The position numbers were made by a program, and so were the translations under genes. DNA of 64,000 bases from Arthrobacter sp. ISL-65 (lineage in GTDB: Bacteria; Actinomycetota; Actinomycetes; Actinomycetales; Micrococcaceae). Under the pieces are notes generated by a model, which was not told where the DNA came from, ran no database searches, and saw only the letters and a list, made by a program, of their open reading frames with translations. Shown here piece by piece: positions 52,566 through 59,634 of the stretch. How positions within the stretch are numbered: position 1 is the first letter of the stretch; the number at the start of each line of letters is the position of its first letter. The stretch lies in assembly GCF_018613795.1 (NCBI RefSeq), contig NZ_JAGGPN010000004.1, positions 102,293-166,292 of the forward strand. Direction: 5' to 3'.

Positions 52566-53666
52566 TCACTCCTCCAGCTTGGAGCTGATCAGGCCTGCCA
52601 CATAGTCCGACGTCCGGTCGGCGGACCAGGAGGCGGGAATCCTGAGCAGGGAGCACGGCACGTCCTCAAGGGCGCGGCGTACCACGGCTGCCTTCTGGCT
52701 GAAAAACTCCTCTAGCGGAACCAGGCCCGTCGCGCCGAGGGCCTCGATCAGCCGCCGTGACACCACCGGGAGCTCGGAGTGGAAGTTCCCGACGATGCGG
52801 GAGGTCATCCACTCGCGGCTCCGTGTCTCCAGCCGGGCTTCGGAACCGTCGTAGCGCTCCAGGAAGATTGCCAGCCGGGTGAGCGCTGCCGATGAGATGC
52901 CGTCCTGCCCGAAAACCAGTTCTGGATGGACCATCCGGTGCTCCGGGGACCATCGGCGGGTGAAGGCGGCGGTCTTCGGATACCGGACGATCACCGGATG
53001 GACAGCCGTCGCAAGGTGGGCCACCGTGTTCGTCAGCCAGCCGGGAGCCAGCGGCTTACGGGCGCCGCTGAACACCTCGGGGTAGATCCTGCGGTGGTGC
53101 GGCTTGAGGAACATCGGTTTCGCATAGCCCATGAGCATGCTGTCGGCATCCAGGAAAGCCCAGTCGTCGGCCATGAACCGCACACCGGGCATGGCCGTAA
53201 GCTTCGCGACCGTGCTGGTCTTGCCGACTCCGCCCCAGGCTGGAAGCAGGACCCCCGAGCCGCGGAAGTCCACCACCGCCGCGTGGATCATGGCGGCGTT
53301 TTGCCTGATGCAGAGCCGGTCCAGCAGGGGGATGACGGCGGTCAGCAGCTCGCCCCGGCCCTGGATCGAGTAACCGTCGCGGGTTTCCTGGACCTGGACG
53401 CGGTCCGCCGGGATGTAGAGCGACTCCGGCGTGAACCGGAAGGCATCCTCGGCGTGCGACTGTTCCGCCACATCCGCCGTTTCCGCGCTGACATGCAGGC
53501 GGAGCGGTGCCCGGGACGGTCCCAGGAACGGAGCGAGCATGTCCCGCAGCTGCGCTTCGCCAGGGGTGCCGGGGGCCACTTCAATGCCCACGAGGCCGTG
53601 GACATCGAAGCTGGCGCCGGTGGACGGGAGCGAGTCCCTCAGGACGTCTTTTTCGGACTGACTCAT
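52566..53666 (-). CDS. HprK-like P-loop kinase (right arm)
   Basis: This 366-residue paralogue of the left-arm kinase has P-loop WGGVGKTST (144-152), FMADDWAFLDADS, LMGYAKPMFLKPHHRRIYP, TRRWSPEHRMVHPE. The first 100 residues diverge strongly, suggesting different partners. ATG 53666 has GGAGGG upstream; the stop overlaps the ribosome-binding site of the fused gene, indicating coupling. Confidence 0.8.
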   Translation of the reverse strand: MSQSEKDVLRDSLPSTGASFDVHGLVGIEVAPGTPGEAQLRDMLAPFLGPSRAPLRLHVSAETADVAEQSHAEDAFRFTPESLYIPADRVQVQETRDGYSIQGRGELLTAVIPLLDRLCIRQNAAMIHAAVVDFRGSGVLLPAWGGVGKTSTVAKLTAMPGVRFMADDWAFLDADSMLMGYAKPMFLKPHHRRIYPEVFSGARKPLAPGWLTNTVAHLATAVHPVIVRYPKTAAFTRRWSPEHRMVHPELVFGQDGISSAALTRLAIFLERYDGSEARLETRSREWMTSRIVGNFHSELPVVSRRLIEALGATGLVPLEEFFSQKAAVVRRALEDVPCSLLRIPASWSADRTSDYVAGLISSKLEE

Positions 53667-53727
53667 GCTTCGGGCCCTCCAGCGGTCTCGTTGATTCGGG
53701 CAATGTTGCCCTGCGGGTACATCCGGA

Positions 53728-54735
53728 TCATTTGACTTCCCTCCAGCTGGCGCGGGACTCGTGCGGCTCGAGGCCCCCGCCCGTGGGATCAAGGGGCAGG
53801 CGGCGTCCCCGGATGTACCCGCAAGTAGTTACGGCCAGCACGGCCAGGATGGCCATTGCCCGGCGCAGACCGGCGGGGTCCGTTCCCCGGATCCTGCCCA
53901 AAATGCCAGCGGCTACGGCACGGGGCAGCACGCTGCGGACGTACCGGCGTTCGGGCCCCAGGGCGCGCTTGTGGCCGACGATCTTGCTGACCAGAGCTTT
54001 TGATATCCCCTCAGACCAGCCGCGCCGCAGCATGTAGTTCAGCGTGCCCCGCTGCGCGGGGACGTAATGGTTCACCACGGCCGCCGGTTCGTACACCACG
54101 CGGCCACCCGGCGAACCTATGGCGGCGCGGATGCAGATTTCCGTCTCCTCGCAGCCCAAAGGCAGCGAGTTCTGCCGGCCCAGGGACGTGTTGAAACCAC
54201 CCGCCACCTGGAGAACCTGGGAACGGAAAGACATATTGGCGCCGACGACGTTGCGGACCTCGGCCGCCACCTTGGGCATGCCGCGGTGCGTGCAGCCGAC
54301 GATCCAGTCCAGCTCCTCGCCGAAATAGGCCGGCCGGCTTGTTTCCCATTCCGGCACGACACGTCCGCCCACGGCCAGCACATCGGGGTCGTCGTAGAGG
54401 GCCGTCAGCCGCTCCAGCCAGTCCGGGGCCGCCACTGCATCGTCATCGAGGAAGGCAACGACTCCGGCCGTTGCCGCCGCGGCCCCCGTGTTCCGTGCTC
54501 CGGAGAGGCCTTTGGGGCCGGTGTTCTCCAGGAGCACGACATCATCGACCGAAAAGATGAGCCGCTTGTACAGGTCAACGTTGTAGTCGACCACCACGAT
54601 GGTCTGCTGGGGCGGCACCGTTTGGGCGCGGACGGATTCGACGGCGGCCATCAGACGGTCCCATCGGTCTTCCGTGTAGGAGCAGATCACCACCGAAACG
54701 GCCGGAAGCCCTTCAGCGTGGTTCACGTTAATCAC
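53728..54735 (-). CDS. family 2 glycosyltransferase (right arm, second gene)
   Basis: The 335-residue GT-A enzyme shows AVSVVICSYTEDRWDRLMAA, IVVVDYNVDL, GARNTGAAAATAGVVAFLDDDAVAAP (DxD-like) and LPLGCEETEICIRAA, the pattern of rhamnosyl/galactosyl-type GT2 enzymes. The C-terminus has a hydrophobic stretch (AMAILAVLAVTTCGYI). GTG 54735 overlaps the upstream gene by eight bases; GTG 54726 is an alternative. Confidence 0.88.
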   Translation of the reverse strand: MINVNHAEGLPAVSVVICSYTEDRWDRLMAAVESVRAQTVPPQQTIVVVDYNVDLYKRLIFSVDDVVLLENTGPKGLSGARNTGAAAATAGVVAFLDDDAVAAPDWLERLTALYDDPDVLAVGGRVVPEWETSRPAYFGEELDWIVGCTHRGMPKVAAEVRNVVGANMSFRSQVLQVAGGFNTSLGRQNSLPLGCEETEICIRAAIGSPGGRVVYEPAAVVNHYVPAQRGTLNYMLRRGWSEGISKALVSKIVGHKRALGPERRYVRSVLPRAVAAGILGRIRGTDPAGLRRAMAILAVLAVTTCGYIRGRRLPLDPTGGGLEPHESRASWREVK

Positions 54736-55579
54736 CTGCTATCAGGCCAAGGACGGTTGCCGGATCCGTCGGAATGTGGGGGAGGGAGATGCTGGGGTAC
54801 CTGTATTTCACACGTCTGAGCGACTCCGGCCGGGCGCCGGCCGTGGGTGCTTCCCAGCCCACGCATTCACGGGCCAGGGTCCTCAGTACGCGCCACCCGT
54901 CACGGAATGTATTCAGGTTGGAATTGCCGGAGATCCGGTTGAGTTCGGTGCTGGGCACCTCGGCGATCCGCAGGCCAGCCCTGGACGCGCGGACGATCAG
55001 CTCCGTCTCGATTTCGAACCCTTCCGACGCCAGTTCGAGGATCTGCAGGCATTCCCGCCGCATGGCGATGTAGCCGTAGCAGAGGTCGGAATAGTTGCTG
55101 TGGAGCACCACGTTGGCGAGGCGCGTCAGGGCCCGGTTGCCGGCGCTGCGGAGCAGCGTGATGTCCTCGGACCCGCCACCGGTGACGTACCGGGAGCCCT
55201 TGACGAAGTCGAATTCATGCTGCAGCGGGGTGACGAACCAGCCTATTTCCTGCGGATCCATGCTCCCGTCCGCATCCAGCATGACAATGATGTCTCCGGA
55301 GGCCGCAGCGAGCCCGGCCCGGACGGCGAAACCCTTGCCGGCGTGGGTTTCCGAGACCACCACCACGTCGAGGCGGAGGGCACGGGCAACGTCGACCGTG
55401 CTGTCCAGTGAACGGCCGTCGACGATCACCACTTCGTCCACGTAGGAGGGCATGCGGCGCAGAACCCACGGGAGGTTCATGGCTTCGTTCAGGGTGGGAA
55501 TCACCACGCTGATGGAGGCCAGAGGAACCGGCGCCGGACTTGGTGCATGAACAGCCGAAACTTGTATGGGGATGGTCAC
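54728..55579 (-). CDS. DPM1-like family 2 glycosyltransferase (right arm, first gene)
   Basis: This 283-residue polyprenyl-phosphate glycosyltransferase-like enzyme has ISVVIPTLNEAMNLPWVL, VVIVDGRSLDST, GKGFAVRAGLAAASGDIIVMLDADGSMDP (DAD metal site) and LCYGYIAMRREC. It lacks C-terminal helices. It may initiate glycan assembly on a lipid carrier. GTG 55579 is chosen because it and its GGTGAGG site lie at the end of the leader repeated at the left arm; the conserved first residues (T/S)IPIQ match the left-arm protein. Confidence 0.9.
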   Translation of the reverse strand: MTIPIQVSAVHAPSPAPVPLASISVVIPTLNEAMNLPWVLRRMPSYVDEVVIVDGRSLDSTVDVARALRLDVVVVSETHAGKGFAVRAGLAAASGDIIVMLDADGSMDPQEIGWFVTPLQHEFDFVKGSRYVTGGGSEDITLLRSAGNRALTRLANVVLHSNYSDLCYGYIAMRRECLQILELASEGFEIETELIVRASRAGLRIAEVPSTELNRISGNSNLNTFRDGWRVLRTLARECVGWEAPTAGARPESLRRVKYRYPSISLPHIPTDPATVLGLIAGD

Positions 55580-55763
55580 TAGCCTCACCACTCATTGGGG
55601 TCGTATGCCTATGCCCGTCCCGAGCAGCTTCCCGGCTGGTTACGGGAAATCGAAGCGCCTGCTGCTGCGGTCCTGGCAACTTGCTTGCACTCCCCCTCGG
55701 ATCATGTTCGGCTGAGCAGCCTGTAAAAAGCTTGGGATTCCTTGAAACAGCCCCAGTTTTGGG
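55560..55763 (-). promoter_or_regulatory. conserved leader, right copy
   Basis: Inverted copy of the leader at 40984-41188. The operator-like CAAGGAATCCCAAGC lies 165 bases before the GTG start, against 166 bases in the left copy. By eye about four fifths of bases agree. Differences in the proposed stem keep pairing (T-A in the left copy, C-G in the right), suggesting selection on RNA structure. Confidence 0.75.
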
Positions 55764-55768
55764 GGTCA

Positions 55769-55786
55769 GGGATTCCTTGGAATCCC
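55769..55786. promoter_or_regulatory. palindromic operator upstream of the GH16 gene
   Basis: A perfect inverted repeat GGGATTCC-TT-GGAATCCC. Half-site versions (GGGATTCCTTG, GGGAATTCTTG) occur in both arm leaders. Confidence 0.65.
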
Positions 55787-55812
55787 CAAGGCCCAAATGC
55801 CATAGTTTCCCC

Positions 55813-56925
55813 ATGGCCTCTACCCCAGCCCACGGTAACCAGCAAAAACACCGCGTATGGCGGTTCGCCGCGCTCGCCGCGGTGGCGATGCTCACCGCGT
55901 GCGCTCCCGTGGCCAAGGAAGCGCAGCGGCTGCCGTTGGACCGACTGCCCGAGACCCAACCCTCAGCGGTCGGGCCGTCTACCAAGTCACAGTCGCCGGC
56001 TACGCCCTCTCCCGCCAAGCCCTCTGCAGCGGCACCAACTGGAGCGGCACCAACTGCAGCGGCACCGTCTGCAGTGGCACGGGCGGCAGCTGAACCAACT
56101 GCAGCTGCGCCGTCCACGGCGGCACCATCGGCGGGACGGCGGCCCACCCCGGGGCAGCCGGTGCCTGCCGTCGACCCGGCGGTGCACAAGTTGCCTGTAG
56201 GCGATTTGCCCGGCTGGAAGCAGGTCTTCGTGGAGGACTTTGAAGGCGGCGACGTTCCGATTGGCGCATTTCCCGGCCCGGCCTACATTGATAAGTGGAG
56301 TGCCGGCTATAAGGACGGGTGGCCCGATTCCGCAGGCCAGACCGGCCAGCCTTCACGCTACTATCCATCCAAGGTCCTCAGTGTGAAGAACGGCATGCTG
56401 GACTGGTACCTGCACACGGAGAACGGCATCTCAATGGGGGCCGCGCCTACTCCCAAGATTCCGAATGCCACCACCAACCCTCCCCGCGCCAACAGCCTCC
56501 TCTACGGCAGGTACTCCGTCCGGTTCAAGGCAGATCCCCTGAAAGGCTTCAAGACAGCCTGGCTCCTGTGGCCGGACAGCAAGATGTGGCCCCGGGACGG
56601 AGAAATTGACTTTCCGGAAAGCGATCTGGCTACATCCTCGTTTTACGGAGCAGTGCACAAGATGGGCAAGGACCCGCGCGACACAGATGTCTTCTATGCC
56701 AATGCTTCGTTCACCTCCTGGCACGTCGCCACTATGGAGTGGACGCCGGGAAAGGTCGAGTTCTTCCTTGACGGCCACTCGCTCGGAGCAGGTACTTCCC
56801 GAGTGCCGAACACCCCCATGCATTACATACTCCAAACGGAATCCTGCATGTTCAATGTGTGCCCCAAACCTAAGACGGCAGGGCACCTCCACCTGGACTG
56901 GATCGCTATCTGGAAACGCGCCTAG
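55813..56925 (+). CDS. GH16-family glycanase lipoprotein
   Basis: The 370-residue protein has a lipoprotein signal with lipobox LTAC (Cys31), an Ala/Pro/Thr-rich linker (about residues 55-120), then a GH16 beta-jellyroll with catalytic motif EIDFPE (E-x-D-x-x-E; nucleophile and acid/base Glu) and W/Y-rich substrate loops (SFTSWHVATMEWTPGKVEFF). GH16 enzymes cleave beta-glucans, galactans or related surface polysaccharides. ATG 55813 is used since earlier codons run through the leader repeat. It is divergent from the right arm, so it probably trims or releases the locus's glycan. Confidence 0.9.
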   Translation: MASTPAHGNQQKHRVWRFAALAAVAMLTACAPVAKEAQRLPLDRLPETQPSAVGPSTKSQSPATPSPAKPSAAAPTGAAPTAAAPSAVARAAAEPTAAAPSTAAPSAGRRPTPGQPVPAVDPAVHKLPVGDLPGWKQVFVEDFEGGDVPIGAFPGPAYIDKWSAGYKDGWPDSAGQTGQPSRYYPSKVLSVKNGMLDWYLHTENGISMGAAPTPKIPNATTNPPRANSLLYGRYSVRFKADPLKGFKTAWLLWPDSKMWPRDGEIDFPESDLATSSFYGAVHKMGKDPRDTDVFYANASFTSWHVATMEWTPGKVEFFLDGHSLGAGTSRVPNTPMHYILQTESCMFNVCPKPKTAGHLHLDWIAIWKRA

Positions 56926-56944
56926 AGGGGTCGTAACTGCCCGC

Positions 56945-57991
56945 CTATTTCCGGTCGATGCCAAAGTTGTCAGTAAAGGTGTACCCCTCCGCCGGGACAA
57001 ACTTTGCTGCGAGCCGGTCAGCGGTTGCCGTCACGTCCAGCGTGCCGAGGGCGGCGTCGTGGTTGCTCCCGGACCAGGTGGCAAAGTAGCGGGATTCCGA
57101 ATCCTGGTCGTTGACCTCGTAGAGCCCTTGGCCGCCGGTTCCGACTGTGGCGAAGACCGTTCCGGCGCCGTGGACCATGGTGGCCGAATCGGCGAGGCAG
57201 CCTTGGGAGAATGTGTCCGGCACCAGTGCCGGGCAGCCCTGGCCCAGCCCCAGTTGGTGGCTCCGTTGATAGACGTGGTCGTGGGCGCTCAGGACCAGGT
57301 CTGCCTTCTTGTCGATGAGCATGTCCGTGAAGTCACCTCCGGCCTGGCAATCATACTTGCCCACACTGAGACAAGGAGTGTGCATGCCCACCACGGTCCA
57401 GGGGATGTTCTTGGACCTCGCACCGTCCAAGGCGGCTGCTGTCCAGCGCCACCGCTCACTGCCCCGCGAATAGTCCAGGTTGTTTCCGTCATGGAATTTG
57501 ATCCCCGGGGACACCATGATGAAACGCACCAGCGGGTTCCGTTCCGGGTAGTCGGCGTACCACTGGATTCCGTACTCGCCTTGGAGCCCCGGCAGCTTGT
57601 TGGGCAGGCAGTTGACGATGTTGGCGATGTCGCCGTCATGGCCGTCGCTCTCGTGGTTTCCGGTGACCACCTGGTAGGGAAAGTCCCCGCCCAGCTTGCC
57701 GGTGACCATGTCACAGAAATCCTGCTCGCGCCCTGCCTCGTAGGGGAAGTCCCCGAGGGCCAGGTTCAGCTCAGGACGCAGGCCGCCGATCGTGTCAAGC
57801 ACCTTCCGGGCCCCCGCGCCCAGCCCGATGTCGCCTTGGGCCGTGAAGTGGACGGCGGCTGGCACTGTGGTGGAGGCGGGCCCCGCCTGCGGCGGGGGCG
57901 GACCCTGCTGGCATGCGGTGAGCAGCAGCGCCATCGAAAGTACGGCCGGAGCAACCCCGGACCATCTCCGCTGTTTGGACAGTCCAGTCAT
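56945..57991 (-). CDS. secreted metallophosphoesterase lipoprotein (purple-acid-phosphatase-like)
   Basis: The 348-residue protein has a lipobox SMALLLTACQQ (Cys27) and phosphoesterase motifs FTAQGDIGLG, LALGDFPYE, VVTGNHESDG, VVGMHTPCLS and LSAHDHVYQRS. These resemble alkaline/purple acid phosphatases acting outside the membrane. It is convergent with the GH16 gene (20 bp apart) and divergent from a protease across a 228-bp region with a perfect palindrome. Confidence 0.88.
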   Translation of the reverse strand: MTGLSKQRRWSGVAPAVLSMALLLTACQQGPPPPQAGPASTTVPAAVHFTAQGDIGLGAGARKVLDTIGGLRPELNLALGDFPYEAGREQDFCDMVTGKLGGDFPYQVVTGNHESDGHDGDIANIVNCLPNKLPGLQGEYGIQWYADYPERNPLVRFIMVSPGIKFHDGNNLDYSRGSERWRWTAAALDGARSKNIPWTVVGMHTPCLSVGKYDCQAGGDFTDMLIDKKADLVLSAHDHVYQRSHQLGLGQGCPALVPDTFSQGCLADSATMVHGAGTVFATVGTGGQGLYEVNDQDSESRYFATWSGSNHDAALGTLDVTATADRLAAKFVPAEGYTFTDNFGIDRK

Positions 57992-58038
57992 GATCCCTCA
58001 CACCGCGGAACTGAGCCTGATGCCGCCGCAGGCTGGCG

Positions 58039-58054
58039 AACAGTAATTACTGTT
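58039..58054. promoter_or_regulatory. 16-bp perfect palindrome in a divergent promoter region
   Basis: AACAGTAATTACTGTT reads the same on both strands and is AT-rich within GC-rich DNA. It lies 48 bp before the phosphoesterase start. A second inverted repeat, TGACAAaacTTGTCA, lies at 58151-58165 nearer the protease. Confidence 0.6.
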
Positions 58055-58219
58055 AGGCCCTCAGGGTAATGCCCGCAGGGCCCCGAGACCATGCCCCGGC
58101 CCATGCGCCGGCACCGCCCCGGACGGCAGTCACACTGCGAGTAAAGGATATGACAAAACTTGTCACGGCACGTACGCTCGCAGTCGGACCTCTCGCACCT
58201 GACTCTAAGGAGCCTCACG

Positions 58220-59023
58220 TTGAAGATCGCCAAAATCCTGACTGCGGCCACGGCCACGGCCAGCGCGGCCCTGCTGGCACCCGTCCTCTGCGGCCCGCTG
58301 GCGCAGGCCGCCGCAGCCCGGGAGGTGCCGGTCAAAGAAGTGCCGGCCCCGGACGGTGACGGCACGTTGAGCAGGGACATCGCCGGTGGCAGCAGCACCA
58401 CAGTTTCAGCCGCCCCCTTCGCGGCGCAAGTTTCCTTCGACTCAGCAGGTACCAACATGGGGTGTACCGGCAGCCAGATCGCTGCGAGCTGGGTCATTAC
58501 GGCCAAGCACTGCAACTCCACGAGCCTGAGGTCGGTCCGCCTGGGCACCAGCTACCTCGGAACCGGAGGCGCCGTCCGTTCGGTTGCCGGGCGCTACGCC
58601 GCTCCAGCCGGGGACGTCCTATTGCTGAAGCTGTCCACGCCGTACTACGGCTCCTACGTGGGCCTGTCCAGTTCTTTTCCTGCCACCGGAATACCCGCGA
58701 GGGTTTATGGCTGGGGCGATCAGTCCGAGGGTTCCGGCGCCATGTCCTACTACCTCAAAGCGGTGGACGTCTCGGTGGTGTGGCAGGGCGTGGACAACTA
58801 CGGCGGTCCGTCCGTCCGGACGCGGTCGGAGAGCGGCCATACGCTCAGCGGCGACTCGGGCGGGCCGCTCATCGTGAACGGCAAACTTGCAGGTGTCCTC
58901 TCCACGTCGGACCTCCTGCCGGCCCCGAACCCCTCGAATTACACCGGTTACTACAATGACCACGCCTCCGTGGTCCGCAATCTCGCCTGGATCACTAGCG
59001 TCTCGGGGGTTCGGGGCTCCTAG
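58220..59023 (+). CDS. secreted trypsin-like serine protease (S1)
   Basis: The 267-residue protein starts at TTG 58220, eight bases after AAGGAG, and begins with a signal peptide (Lys N-end, then Ala/Thr/Leu core to AQAAAA). A propeptide is followed by the mature start IAGGSSTT, then the catalytic triad His (ITAKHC), Asp (GDVLLLKL) and Ser (SGDSGGPL). It is of the short chymotrypsin type common in actinobacteria. Confidence 0.92.
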   Translation: MKIAKILTAATATASAALLAPVLCGPLAQAAAAREVPVKEVPAPDGDGTLSRDIAGGSSTTVSAAPFAAQVSFDSAGTNMGCTGSQIAASWVITAKHCNSTSLRSVRLGTSYLGTGGAVRSVAGRYAAPAGDVLLLKLSTPYYGSYVGLSSSFPATGIPARVYGWGDQSEGSGAMSYYLKAVDVSVVWQGVDNYGGPSVRTRSESGHTLSGDSGGPLIVNGKLAGVLSTSDLLPAPNPSNYTGYYNDHASVVRNLAWITSVSGVRGS

Positions 59024-59027
59024 CGGT

Positions 59028-59363
59028 TTACATCCCGGGCAGATCGAGGGTCTCGTATACCTGGATGCTCGCGCCGGGCATCATGAGGTGCGGGTGTCCG
59101 TCGAGGAGGGCCAGGGCGCCGTCCATGTCCTCGGCCTGCAGGATGCCGTATCCGCCCACGCTCGCGGTCGTGTCCGAAATGCCCGACTGGCTGACCTCCT
59201 TGCCGGCACCCAGGGGCTGGCCCATGTCCACGATGCCGCTGCCGGCCCGGGACGCCCACTCCATCCAGGCCTTCATGCCCTCCTGCGCGGCCTCGGGGGA
59301 ACTCTCCGCCATCTGGGATTGTGCCGACTGCGGTGCGTTGTAAAGAACTACAAACTTCTTCAT
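59028..59363 (-). CDS. YciI/DGPF-domain protein
   Basis: The 111-residue ferredoxin-like alpha/beta-barrel protein (MKKFVVLYNAPQSAQSQM ... SVGGYGILQAEDMDGALALL ... LMMPGASIQVYETLDLPG) belongs to the YCII-related family. No enzyme function is assigned. ATG 59363 gives the family's normal length. Confidence 0.88.
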   Translation of the reverse strand: MKKFVVLYNAPQSAQSQMAESSPEAAQEGMKAWMEWASRAGSGIVDMGQPLGAGKEVSQSGISDTTASVGGYGILQAEDMDGALALLDGHPHLMMPGASIQVYETLDLPGM

Positions 59364-59582
59364 TGCCGGTCCTGTCTCTGGGGTAGTGGTCTTTGGGGGT
59401 TGTGGACTGATGCTCTTTGCGGCGGCCGTCTCCGGGGCTGACCCTCGCAGCCACAGGTCGATCCTAGGGGGATTCGGCCGCTGGCGATACAGTTCAAGGG
59501 CACCGGTCACGGAAAATTCGCCGGCCCGCCAGAGGGTATTTCGCTGTGGGAAAACCTTGGCGATGAAGACGTTAAAAGCAAA

Positions 59583-59603
59583 GTTGAGCGTAGTACACTC
59601 AAC
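59583..59603. promoter_or_regulatory. HAIR element (HspR binding site) before clpB
   Basis: GTTGAGC-N7-ACTCAAC matches the HAIR consensus CTTGAGT-N7-ACTCAAG closely, 31 bp before the clpB start. Confidence 0.88.
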
Positions 59604-59634
59604 CTAGCTAAAACGTCTTCGAAAGGAGCTCTCT

